Assembly: GCA_018262775.1 (NCBI GenBank)
Contig: JADFDU010000011.1
Location: 1 to 64,000, forward strand
Length of the DNA: 64,000 bases
Direction: 5' to 3'
From: Rhodocyclaceae bacterium
Lineage (GTDB): Bacteria > Pseudomonadota > Gammaproteobacteria > Burkholderiales > Rhodocyclaceae
Made by a program: the position numbers and the translations under genes. The notes beneath the pieces are model-generated. The model did no database searches and was not told the origin of the DNA. It saw only the letters and a list, made by a program, of their open reading frames with translations. Every line of letters begins with the position of its first letter. The stretch's first letter is position 1. Below, in pieces: positions 23,056 through 30,446 of this stretch.

Positions 23056-23210
23056 GGCGCCGCTATGCTGACAAGATGCTGCGCCCGAAAAAAAAGACCA
23101 TCGCCGACATGAAGCGTCAATACGAGCGTGAGCTGAGAGCGGCCGGCCTGGGGTGCACGCAAGCGAAGATTGCCGTCTCCGTACGTTTCGGCTGCAGCCA
23201 CCGTGAGTAA
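23040..23210 (+). CDS. very small basic HTH-like protein
   Basis: A 56-residue, strongly basic protein, overlapping both neighbours by a few bases as elsewhere in this element. A LRAAGLGCTQAKIAVSVRFG stretch resembles a helix-turn-helix of the kind that starts small terminase subunits or phage regulators. The RRRYADKMLRPKKK part would bind nucleic acid non-specifically. Support is limited to gene packing and composition. Confidence 0.4.
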   Translation: MLDTLRRRYADKMLRPKKKTIADMKRQYERELRAAGLGCTQAKIAVSVRFGCSHRE

Positions 23211-23610
23211 GTCGCCGCCCTTCATCACAACGACCGGCGGCGCGGCCGAATATCTGCCGCCGGCCGGCCAGGCGCGTGACGATCTGCTCGCGCTGGTGCG
23301 CATTGGCCTCGATTTCCGCGCACAGTGGCACGGCAAGCGCCCTGGCGCGCTTGCCGCGCTGGTGCTCGATTGCGTCAAGCGCGCCGGCCCGCCGTACTCG
23401 TTCGCGCAGTTGCTCGATGAGCTGGAGACCGACGCGGCGCAGGTCGGTGCAGACGTATGCAGTCCGTGCGACAGCGTCAACCGCGTGCGCGAGCTGGTGG
23501 TGTTCCACCTGCCGCGCCGTGGCCGCGTAGAGGTTCCGTTTGCCACGCTCCGCCGGCACCTGACAACCGCCAAAATAATTTTGAAATCGGAAAATTCGCA
23601 CGACCGCTAA
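23203..23610 (+). CDS. hypothetical protein before the capsid gene
   Basis: A 135-residue protein from GTG 23203, which overlaps the previous gene; a start at 23170 is also possible. A Gly-rich turn region near the start is followed by an alpha/beta body with a CSPCDSVNRVRELV segment. The last residues are AT-richer. It directly precedes the capsid gene by 64 bases. No family recognised. Confidence 0.45.
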   Translation: MSKSPPFITTTGGAAEYLPPAGQARDDLLALVRIGLDFRAQWHGKRPGALAALVLDCVKRAGPPYSFAQLLDELETDAAQVGADVCSPCDSVNRVRELVVFHLPRRGRVEVPFATLRRHLTTAKIILKSENSHDR

Positions 23611-23674
23611 ACCGCGAATTCGACTTGCTTCAATGGTGCTGTCCTGGCTTTCAGGCAATCATCGGAGAAACAAA

Positions 23675-24952
23675 ATGCACAACCTCAAAATGCATCACAT
23701 CGCCGTCCTGGTCGCTGTTGCCGCCGTCCTGGCGCTGCTGGCCGGATTCCACCACATTGACCCCGCATTCCTCGGCGCCATCGGCATGCTGCCGCTTGGT
23801 GTTGGCAGCATCAATGGTGCGTCGCTCGCCGAACTGATCGAGGAGCAGGGCAAGCAGCTCGACGTTTTCATCAAGAAGCAGGACACCCGGCTCGGCACCC
23901 TCGAAAAGGAATTTGGCGGCATCCTCAAGAAACACAATCGCGCGCCAGCCGGTTTCGATTTTAGCGAGCGCAGCGACCCCGACCACAAGCAGGCCTTCAA
24001 CCGCTTCCTGCGCAAGGGCGACGATAGCGGCCTCGACGAGATCCAGCGCAAGGCCATGAACACCGGCAGCGATCCCGAGGGCGGCTACCTCGTGCTGCCC
24101 GAAATGGACGCCACCATCGACCGCATCGCGCCGACGGTAAGCGCCATGTTCCGTCTGGCCAACGTCGTTACGACCGCCTCGGCGAAATGGGAAAAGCTGG
24201 TCAAGACCGCCGGCATGGCCATGCGCCGTGTGGCGGATGGTTCCGGCGGCGGCGAAACGGTCGCGCCTACTTACGCGAAGATCACCATCGACGTGCATAC
24301 GGCGGAGGTCGAGCCGTGGGTGCACAACGAGACGCTGGAAGACGCCTTTGTTGATCTGGCGACTGACCTGGCGGACGAAGCCGGCACGGGCTTTGCGGAA
24401 GGTGCTGGTGCGGAATTCATCACCGGCGACGGCGTTGCGGGTGCGCGCGGGATTCTCGATTACCCCACCGTGGCCAACTCGGCCTATGCTTGGGGTTCTG
24501 TCGGGTACATCCTTTCCGGCAAGTCGGCGGCCTTCACCTCCGTGGCGCCTGCCGATGCGGTCGTCAATCTCGTATCGAGCTTGCCGTCGCGATACCGCCA
24601 AGGGGCGTCGTTCCTGATGAACGATTCAACCCTGAATATCATGCGGCAGATGAAGGACGGCTCGGGCAGCTACTACCTCTGGCAGCCCGATCCCACCGCG
24701 CCGTTCGGCGGCAAGCTGCTGGGCTTTCCGGTCGAGGTAGACGACAACATGCCGGCCCTCGGCGCGGGTTCCTTCTCACTCGCCTTTGGTGATTTCAAGC
24801 GCGGCTACACCATCGTCAACCGCACCGGAACGACGCTGATCCGCGACAACATCACGACAAAAGGGAAAACGAAATTCAACTTCCGCCGCAGGTTTGGCGG
24901 GGGCGTAACGCACTTCGAAGCCGTCAAGCTGATGAAGTTCGCTACGTCGTGA
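23675..24952 (+). CDS. HK97-type major capsid protein
   Basis: A 425-residue protein. Residues about 48-85 are a coiled-coil delta-like domain (LAELIEEQGKQLDVF). From about 115 on, the HK97 capsid fold reads well: GGYLVLPEMDATID, the E-loop/P-domain with WVHNETLEDAF, GTGFAEGAGAEFITGDG, ARGILDYP, the A-domain with SFLMNDSTLNIMRQMKD, LLGFPVEVDDNMP and FGDFKRGYTIVNR. Odd features: residues about 7-40 are hydrophobic, like a membrane or signal segment, and there is no protease, portal or terminase gene. GGAG seven bases upstream fixes the start. It probably builds, or remodels, a capsid for the element. Confidence 0.9.
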   Translation: MHNLKMHHIAVLVAVAAVLALLAGFHHIDPAFLGAIGMLPLGVGSINGASLAELIEEQGKQLDVFIKKQDTRLGTLEKEFGGILKKHNRAPAGFDFSERSDPDHKQAFNRFLRKGDDSGLDEIQRKAMNTGSDPEGGYLVLPEMDATIDRIAPTVSAMFRLANVVTTASAKWEKLVKTAGMAMRRVADGSGGGETVAPTYAKITIDVHTAEVEPWVHNETLEDAFVDLATDLADEAGTGFAEGAGAEFITGDGVAGARGILDYPTVANSAYAWGSVGYILSGKSAAFTSVAPADAVVNLVSSLPSRYRQGASFLMNDSTLNIMRQMKDGSGSYYLWQPDPTAPFGGKLLGFPVEVDDNMPALGAGSFSLAFGDFKRGYTIVNRTGTTLIRDNITTKGKTKFNFRRRFGGGVTHFEAVKLMKFATS

Positions 24953-25088
24953 TTTGACAGGCGGGCCGGCTTGCCGGCCTGTCTGGCGGGATTAGCCGGT
25001 TCGTGCCCGCATTCCAGGAAAACCCCGGCAGCCGGCGCCCTTTCCTTGAGGGTGAGCCGGCACACCCCACACAAAAGGAGACGCGCAC

Positions 25089-25631
25089 ATGAACAACTCG
25101 TGGCAACACTATGCCGAGCAAAAAATGCTCGAGACTTTCAACGCCGGCGGCAGCATCGCCGACCAGCTGCAAAGCTTTGCCGACGATTGGGACAGCACCG
25201 GCCGGCCTGGTGAACTGTTCACCTCGGCAACTAGCGCCTGTTTGTCGATTCTCAGCTGCGCCCTGGGCGAAGGGCACACCTTCGTCTCGTCAAACGGGAT
25301 TCATCTCAACGATGGTGCTCCCGCTGTCGCGCTGCGTCTGAATCGGGCGCTACGGGCCAAGGAATGGCCCGTGGTGAATGCCAGCCTCGGCGCCCTGGCC
25401 AGCGCCCTGGAGAGCTATCGGGCTGTCCTGCCGCACGGCAACCGCCTGGCATTCGCCGTGCCGAAGATCGAGCCGCAGCGCATCAGCATCACCCTGAAGC
25501 AAGACGCACCCGCCGCGCCGCAGGAGGTGCGAGTCATCGCCATGCCTACGCGGGAGACTGAGTCAACGCTTGAGCGTGATGCCGACCTGAACATCGTCGG
25601 GTCAAAGCAGGTCGAGCGCGACGCGGCTTAA
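25089..25631 (+). CDS. hypothetical protein behind the capsid gene
   Basis: A 180-residue protein with AAAAGGAG before its ATG, a helical N-terminal 90 residues (with three Cys) and an extended C-terminal part with alternating strand-like stretches. It is the last gene of the element, 20 bp before the right arm repeats. A structural or decoration role would suit its place, but no family is recognised. Confidence 0.55.
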   Translation: MNNSWQHYAEQKMLETFNAGGSIADQLQSFADDWDSTGRPGELFTSATSACLSILSCALGEGHTFVSSNGIHLNDGAPAVALRLNRALRAKEWPVVNASLGALASALESYRAVLPHGNRLAFAVPKIEPQRISITLKQDAPAAPQEVRVIAMPTRETESTLERDADLNIVGSKQVERDAA

Positions 25632-25650
25632 CCCTGGAGCAGGGCGGCCT

Positions 25651-25743
25651 GGGGCAACATTGGGGGCAACTGCAATCGCCAGAATCTTGAACTTCCCGCC
25701 AATACTGGCCTAGAGGCTAACATGCGGTCCCGGCTCCGGCACC
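25651..25743. other. right end of satellite: arm repeats and degraded att copy
   Basis: GGGGCA (25651) and GGGGGCA (25662) mirror the left arm sites. At 25722 ATGC-GGT, then CCGGCTCCGG, CACCA, TCAA line up with the tRNA 3' end at 16194-16225 with a gap of about six bases in the T loop and one missing G. It looks like an att copy worn by mutation. No tRNA could be formed from it. Confidence 0.45.
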
Positions 25744-25795
25744 ATCAAATCAAATAGTTAAGAGATGATCTGGCGATGCCCGGGCGAAACCACGC

Positions 25796-26029
25796 TCAGC
25801 CCTCGTACTTGAACGACATCGACACGCGCGCGCGGAAGGCGACGACCTTGCCGTTCTCGATCTTCATGTCGAGCTTGGTGACCTCGGCCACGCGCAGGTC
25901 GCGCAGGGTCTTGGCTGCGGTCTCGACGGCGACGCGGGAGGCATCCTCCCAGGATTTCGGGCTGGAGCCGACAACCTCAAGGATCTTGTAGACGGTTTCT
26001 GCTGACTTCTTCGAAGCTTTCTTGGCCAT
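25796..26029 (-). CDS. dodecin family flavin-binding protein
   Basis: A 77-residue dodecin, which forms a hollow 12-mer that stores FMN/riboflavin or coenzyme A. The body VYKILEVVGSSPKSWEDA, the AVETAAKTLRDL helix and the VAEVTKLDMKIENGKV strand with FRARVSMSFKYE are characteristic. The Lys/Ala/Ser N-terminal extension is common. ATG 26029 has AGGAG seven bases upstream; a longer frame has no site. It is the first ordinary chromosomal-type gene after the satellite. Confidence 0.9.
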   Translation of the reverse strand: MAKKASKKSAETVYKILEVVGSSPKSWEDASRVAVETAAKTLRDLRVAEVTKLDMKIENGKVVAFRARVSMSFKYEG

Positions 26030-26134
26030 TTCGAGTCTCCTGGTTTGACGTTGCTGTGACGATCCGGCGACGTGCGGATCGTTGTTCATCATAGCCCTTT
26101 TGCGAGGAGGACGTCAGTGCCTGCCGGTTCGTGC

Positions 26135-26160
26135 GGAAAGTCAGCCGCCGCAACACGGCG
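26135..26160 (+). repeat. dispersed 25-bp repeat, copy a
   Basis: GAAAGTCAG then ten variable bases then ACGGCG, in the spacer before the 26167 gene. It has a weaker central dyad than other copies. Confidence 0.6.
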
Positions 26161-26166
26161 AGCCGC

Positions 26167-26529
26167 TCAGGGCCCCATACAGCCGCGGGCGCGATCCCCG
26201 AAGGAACAGCTTGTCTCCTGGATGTGCCCGGCGTAATGCTGCTCGAAGGCCCGGCAGAGGTCCGGCTTGGACAGCCACTGCTGCTCGGCCGTCGCGAACA
26301 GGCGTGCATCAATGGGCGTTTCCCGCGCCTGATAGATCTCGAAAATCTCCGTCTCTGCGGGGCCGATGCCGTTCCGCTGCAGATGCTCGATCAGGCCGCA
26401 AATGGTGTCGGAGATATAGGATTTGTGCTCCGTGCCGTCCTCGAAAATGCGGATCCGCGCCTCATAGGTGTAGGGCAGGCTTTTGTCGTATTTCGATTTC
26501 GCGCCGAGAATGCTTGCCAGAATGCCCAT
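26167..26529 (-). CDS. hypothetical protein
   Basis: A 120-residue soluble protein with a strand-rich start (YTYEARIRIFEDGTEHKSYISD) and a helical end; three Cys in the C-terminal half. No signal peptide despite a short hydrophobic start (MGILASILGAK). GGAGT lies before the start on the minus strand. Family not recognised. Confidence 0.55.
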   Translation of the reverse strand: MGILASILGAKSKYDKSLPYTYEARIRIFEDGTEHKSYISDTICGLIEHLQRNGIGPAETEIFEIYQARETPIDARLFATAEQQWLSKPDLCRAFEQHYAGHIQETSCSFGDRARGCMGP

Positions 26530-26608
26530 GGTCGAACTCCTTGAATAACCCTCCAGCGCACCATGCTACCCCTTGTCGCCTTTGTGTGCATGGCGTGCAG
26601 GGAGGGCT

Positions 26609-26633
26609 GAAAGTCAGTCTGCGTGATACGGCG
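26609..26633 (+). repeat. dispersed 25-bp repeat, copy b
   Basis: Same GAAAGTCAG ... ATACGGCG frame with identical length; the centre (TCTGCGTG) departs most from the dyad. Confidence 0.6.
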
Positions 26634-26714
26634 CGGCAAGCGGGGTGGGTTGCAGCTCGGCGGATACGGCAGGCATAATGCCCCCATCATTACCGGTCGA
26701 GATCCTTTTTTGCC

Positions 26715-27329
26715 ATGCGTTATCAGGGACGGATAACCACCTGGAAGGACGACAAAGGCTTCGGCTTCATTACGCCGGATCGCGGCGGCAAGCCTGTCTT
26801 TGTCCACATCAGTTCGTTTTCGAACCGGCAGCGCAGGCCCGGGGGCAGCGAACTCGTCACCTACGAATTCACGATCGACGAAAAAGGGCGGGGGCAGGCG
26901 CTGCAGGTCGCATTCGTCGGCGAGGAGCCTGTAACTGACGGCACTTCCGCCCTGACAATGCTGTCGTTAATCTTTACTGCCGGCTTTCTGGCATTCCTGG
27001 TGGCGTCGGTCTTGTCGGGGAAGCTGCCGGTCGTAGTCCTCGGGGTCTATCTGGCGGCCAGCATCCTTGCCTATCTCACCTACGCCATCGACAAGTCCGC
27101 CGCAAGAAACAATCGCCGGCGGATCGCGGAGGACACCTTGCACCTGTTCGGTTTGATCGGCGGATGGCCGGGTGCGCTGGCCGCCCAGAAGATGTTCCGC
27201 CACAAATCGAGCAAGGCATCCTTTCAGGGCGTGTTCTGGACCACAGTCGTGCTCAATTGCTGTGCGCTCGGCTGGCTGCTCACCGCGTCGGGAAGCGCTG
27301 CGCTCCGTTCCGTTATCGGAGCGATCTGA
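26715..27329 (+). CDS. cold-shock domain / DUF1294 fusion protein
   Basis: A 204-residue protein. Residues 1-70 are a cold-shock (OB-fold) nucleic-acid-binding domain with the RNP1 motif KGFGFI and the RNP2-like VFVHIS. Residues 85-200 are the DUF1294 membrane domain with three or four helices and the WPGALAAQKMFRHKSSKASFQ signature. This fusion is widespread in proteobacteria; a stress or RNA-linked membrane role is supposed but unproven. No clear ribosome site precedes the ATG. Confidence 0.9.
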   Translation: MRYQGRITTWKDDKGFGFITPDRGGKPVFVHISSFSNRQRRPGGSELVTYEFTIDEKGRGQALQVAFVGEEPVTDGTSALTMLSLIFTAGFLAFLVASVLSGKLPVVVLGVYLAASILAYLTYAIDKSAARNNRRRIAEDTLHLFGLIGGWPGALAAQKMFRHKSSKASFQGVFWTTVVLNCCALGWLLTASGSAALRSVIGAI

Positions 27330-27352
27330 AAGTCAGTCGCTGCGACACGGCG
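27328..27352 (+). repeat. dispersed 25-bp repeat, copy c
   Basis: The cleanest copy: its centre GTCGC-T-GCGAC is a perfect dyad. It overlaps the last two bases of the cold-shock fusion gene and fills the gap to the convergent yjdM gene. Confidence 0.7.
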
Positions 27353-27375
27353 ATGAACCTCACGCTGCGCGCCGA

Positions 27376-27720
27376 TCAAACCTTCTTCAAATAACAGGCC
27401 TTGAGCATGAAGCTGCCGGCACCCATGCGGCAGTCCACCTCGTGGTCACCGCTGCCGACCAGGCGGATGCTCTTCACCTTGGCGCCCATCTTCAACGTGA
27501 TGGACGAGCCCTTCACCTTCAGGTCCTTGATCAGCACCACGGCATCGCCGTCGGCCAGCACGTTGCCATTGGCGTCGCGCACCAGCGAACCGGCAGCGTC
27601 ATCGGTCTTCGCCGCCTCGGCCATCGGCCACTCATGGCCGCAGTCGGCGCAGACATAGTTGGCGCCGTCCGGGTAGACGTTTTCCATGGCGCATTGGGGG
27701 CAGGGGGGGGTGGCGGGCAT
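27376..27720 (-). CDS. yjdM: YjdM/PhnA zinc-ribbon protein
   Basis: A 114-residue protein with an N-terminal zinc ribbon (CPQC and CADC) and the highly conserved C-terminal domain (DANGNVLADGDAVVLIKDLKVKG, then TLKMGAKVKSIRLV and DCRMGAGSFMLKACYLKK). It is called PhnA for historical linkage to phosphonate genes. The family's activity is not settled, and no phosphonate genes are near here. Length is normal. Confidence 0.93.
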   Translation of the reverse strand: MPATPPCPQCAMENVYPDGANYVCADCGHEWPMAEAAKTDDAAGSLVRDANGNVLADGDAVVLIKDLKVKGSSITLKMGAKVKSIRLVGSGDHEVDCRMGAGSFMLKACYLKKV

Positions 27721-27792
27721 GATGTGTTCGCGTTGGGATCACTGGAGGCGACAAGGGTAACCGCAACGGCTTGGGGTCGGCAACCTGGCAGG

Positions 27793-27817
27793 GAAAGTCA
27801 GCCCCCGGGATACGGCG
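27793..27817 (+). repeat. dispersed 25-bp repeat, copy d
   Basis: Lies in the divergent spacer between yjdM and the 27857 gene. Together with copy e it shares a longer match: GGCAG before and GTATGGAAGG after the core. Confidence 0.65.
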
Positions 27818-27856
27818 GTATGGAAGGCGAATCGCCCCGAGGGGTATCATGGCCGA

Positions 27857-28270
27857 ATGACTACTTCCTCAACAGCCAAGACCAAGGCAACCCGCCCAGC
27901 GAAGCGCGACGAACGACTGCCGACGCGCCGCCCAGGGCCATCCAAGCCGTTTCTGCGCTACTTCCATTCTGAGGATCTTCGCAAGAGGACTCTTTCCGTA
28001 CTTGCGTTGCTTGAGAAGTCAGCCGATGCCACCGACCATCGTGACGCTCTTGCTGACGTCGTGGTTGATCTGATGAAGAGCGGCCTCGACTACTACCTCA
28101 TGGGGCCTCTGAAGAAGGCAAAGGCGGGATTTGTGATTGAGCAGTCAGCCAAGATGGGGCTCATGGGCGCGCAGCAGGTCATCGGGTCAGTCATCCGCAA
28201 CATCATCGGCAGAATGGAAGCGCCGCAACTGCTCTCGGTATGCGGCTCCATTCGCGAGTTCATGGAGTGA
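27857..28270 (+). CDS. hypothetical protein
   Basis: A 137-residue basic protein: a Lys/Arg/Pro-rich, probably unfolded N-terminal 35 residues, then a helical body (ADVVVDLMKSGLDYYLMGPLKKAKAGFVIEQSAKMG) with an amphipathic character. It might bind membrane or nucleic acid. No family known; the start at ATG 27857 has no strong ribosome site. Confidence 0.5.
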   Translation: MTTSSTAKTKATRPAKRDERLPTRRPGPSKPFLRYFHSEDLRKRTLSVLALLEKSADATDHRDALADVVVDLMKSGLDYYLMGPLKKAKAGFVIEQSAKMGLMGAQQVIGSVIRNIIGRMEAPQLLSVCGSIREFME

Positions 28271-28629
28271 CAGAAGCAGCCTCACGATCACTACACCACC
28301 GCTAACATGACAGATCCCGGGAACAGCGCCGCCTAACCGCTGGGGAAAATATGGACCCACCTCTGATTTTCTGGCAGGGAAAGTCAGTCCCTGGGATACG
28401 GCGGTATGGAAGGTGTCTGGCTGGTATCGCCAGGAGCGGAAGTTCTGGAGGGGTAGAACGAACTTCCCAAACTCGGCCAAAGCGGCCGCTCACCCTCTAG
28501 TGAGAATCTATGGCGAACGGCTGATATAGGGGATTCGATAACTCGCCCTTCACCTGAAACGATCGTATAGTGCGTACGTATCTCACAGGCTGGGCTATTG
28601 GGTTTTTATAGGGCTTACTCCGGTGCTCC
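28271..28629. other. intergenic stretch with dispersed repeat copy e
   Basis: No gene is supported. Positions 28379-28403 hold copy e of the 25-bp repeat (GAAAGTCAG ... ATACGGCG; dyad GTCCC-T-GGGAT). The rest is less GC-rich and shows no clear promoter or terminator. Confidence 0.55.
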
Positions 28630-29034
28630 ATGGGTAGCGTGACGATGCGTTGTTATGCAGAACTCTCATTAGATTCAGACAAGCCCTTTTGGGTTACGAG
28701 AAAAGTGTTGCTTGAACACTTCAACCAGCAGGACCTGCTCTGCCGGGAATCCAATAAAGTAACTTCCGCGTACCTTAAGGACTGGTTCTGCCCCCCGGTG
28801 GGCGGAATTGCGCGGTTCAAGTTGCCCACCGTTCAGTTCATTGCAGGAAGAACACAATTCATTAACGGAAGACACCGAACCGCTGTGCTCTTACGATATC
28901 TAGAACATCTTCCTATCGCATTTGCTTTAGCCACTAACGGCCGAGAATTAGACGGTTGGCCGCCACTACGCCCGCTCGACCTAAACCAGCACATCGACCT
29001 TCCTGATCTCCTTTTGGTGGAATCTCTGCCGTGA
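28630..29034 (+). CDS. hypothetical protein, ParB-like motif
   Basis: A 134-residue soluble protein; ATG 28645 is an alternative start. The centre, FIAGRTQFINGRHRTAVLLRYL, resembles the G-x-H-R-x-x-A box of ParB/sulfiredoxin-like domains, which bind DNA or nucleotide. The rest gives no match. It stands alone, convergent with the protease gene, and is less GC-rich than the core genome. Function open. Confidence 0.5.
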   Translation: MGSVTMRCYAELSLDSDKPFWVTRKVLLEHFNQQDLLCRESNKVTSAYLKDWFCPPVGGIARFKLPTVQFIAGRTQFINGRHRTAVLLRYLEHLPIAFALATNGRELDGWPPLRPLDLNQHIDLPDLLLVESLP

Positions 29035-29063
29035 ACTTTTGATTTCCAAACCGCCGATGAAGT

Positions 29064-30260
29064 TCAGCGCGGCAAGGCCGGGTTGTAGACAAACCTGCTG
29101 ACCCTCAGAGTCCCGTCGTCGTGGTAGCCAATAAGATCAGGTAATACCCGTCCTGTAATGTAGTGGTAAGAATAATCCCACCGCCCATCGCGATTGCTAT
29201 CGTAGAACATCACTACCAAAAGCTGGTTGCGAAAATACGAAAGAGTAATGGGCACCGACGGATTGGATGGTTCGGCGTAGTTGCCGTCAGCGATGCCATC
29301 ACAGTCGAAATCAACAAGAGTGAGATACCCGGGCACCGCCTGCGACCAAGCGCGCACACCAAAGCGTACTGTGCAGGGAGTCGGAGCAGTGGGTACGGTT
29401 GCGGCGTAGCGATTCGCAGTGTTGGCATAGAACCGGCGCACATCGTCAACGCTTACCGCGAAGTTCACGCCTTCCCCTTCGGACTTGAATGAATTAACAC
29501 CCACTAAGCGCCCAGCGTCTGAAAGAAGCGGTCCTCCTGAATTACCTGGATTGATAGGTGTCTGGGTTTGAATCACGTCTGCCTGGTGCTGCAAGCCAAG
29601 AGAAGAACTCCATGCATAGCTCCTGCGTATCTGGCTGACTATGCCCTTTGTGTATGTCCAGGATTCCCCCAAAGGGTGGCCAATGGCGTGTACGTCGGAC
29701 CCTACTCGCACTTCATTCAATGTCCCCAGATCAATCGGTTTGACGTTCCTTACGGGTGAAGATAGTTCTAGCATGGCAAGATCACTAACTTGATCGATCT
29801 TTACCACGCGCGCAAGTACAAGATCAGCTTGGGCAGGTTTGCCGCCTTCCAGCTTGGGCTTGAAAAAGACGCTCACATATGATTCCCAGCGCACTACATG
29901 CCAGTTAGTCAGGATGTGGGTATTTGTGACCAGTATGCCGGAGCCCGTAGCGCCCCTACCGTTTAGAACCAGGACGACAGCAGGGGAGTAAGTTGCATAA
30001 ATCATTGCCTCCTTACTACCCCGGCGCGCGAAAGTGGCTTCCTTTCCAAGCGCTGACAGTACGCTCTTGTATTGTTCGGGGCTGACTCCCCCTCCAATGG
30101 CATCGGCCAATGATTGGGCAAGCTCCTGAGGAGGAAGCCCCCATGATTGGGTCGATTCGCTTGGTGGCGGGAGTTTCCGGATGTTTTCTGCCGGGTCCGA
30201 AGCCCACGCCCCAAGCGTCTTGAATAAAAACAAGGCTGTCAGTAACCGAACAAGGTTCAT
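29064..30260 (-). CDS. secreted trypsin-like serine protease
   Basis: A 398-residue exported protease. A signal peptide (MNLVRLLTALFLFKTLGAWA) leads to a helical stretch of about 70 residues, then a chymotrypsin-fold S1C/DegP-like domain with His121 (LTNWHVV), Asp160 (SDLAMLEL) and Ser241 (NPGNSGGPL). There is no PDZ domain. Instead, about residues 290-398 form a beta-rich domain with Asp-rich turns (DFDCDGIADGN, YDSNRDGRWDYSY) that may bind calcium. It is divergent from the TPR-CHAT gene, whose product is also exported, with 186 bp between them. The pairing suggests a shared pathway. Confidence 0.85.
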   Translation of the reverse strand: MNLVRLLTALFLFKTLGAWASDPAENIRKLPPPSESTQSWGLPPQELAQSLADAIGGGVSPEQYKSVLSALGKEATFARRGSKEAMIYATYSPAVVLVLNGRGATGSGILVTNTHILTNWHVVRWESYVSVFFKPKLEGGKPAQADLVLARVVKIDQVSDLAMLELSSPVRNVKPIDLGTLNEVRVGSDVHAIGHPLGESWTYTKGIVSQIRRSYAWSSSLGLQHQADVIQTQTPINPGNSGGPLLSDAGRLVGVNSFKSEGEGVNFAVSVDDVRRFYANTANRYAATVPTAPTPCTVRFGVRAWSQAVPGYLTLVDFDCDGIADGNYAEPSNPSVPITLSYFRNQLLVVMFYDSNRDGRWDYSYHYITGRVLPDLIGYHDDGTLRVSRFVYNPALPR

Positions 30261-30446
30261 CGGTGCATATCCATTACCGAGGGGTATCCGGGCAAATTAT
30301 GATGAGTAATAGCGAATAATGCTAGGGTGCGAAACACGGGCCATGAATAGCCCCTGCGCCTAATGAACAGCCGCCTATCTGGTGAATGGAGGTGAGCTGC
30401 TACGAGGGCATCGTGCGCTATTGACTACTTCACGAGCTTGTCTTCC
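30261..30446. promoter_or_regulatory. divergent spacer of protease and TPR-CHAT genes
   Basis: 186 bp that must hold both promoters. It is AT-richer near the protease gene; TTGACT at 30421 is too close to the CHAT start to serve it. No certain promoter boxes were found. Confidence 0.35.

Larger units (their letters stand above)
16166..25743. mobile_element. capsid-carrying phage-satellite-like element
   Basis: An integrase next to the tRNA fragment, AlpA, primase/helicase-like protein, HNH nuclease, small proteins and an HK97-type capsid gene all run rightwards. They end at GGGGGCA-type arm repeats and a degraded CCGGCTCCGG-CACCA copy. No portal, large terminase, protease or tail genes are present. 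The about 9.5-kb size and content fit a phage-inducible island or satellite. Left boundary and gene content are seen; the right boundary is less sure. Confidence 0.7.
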
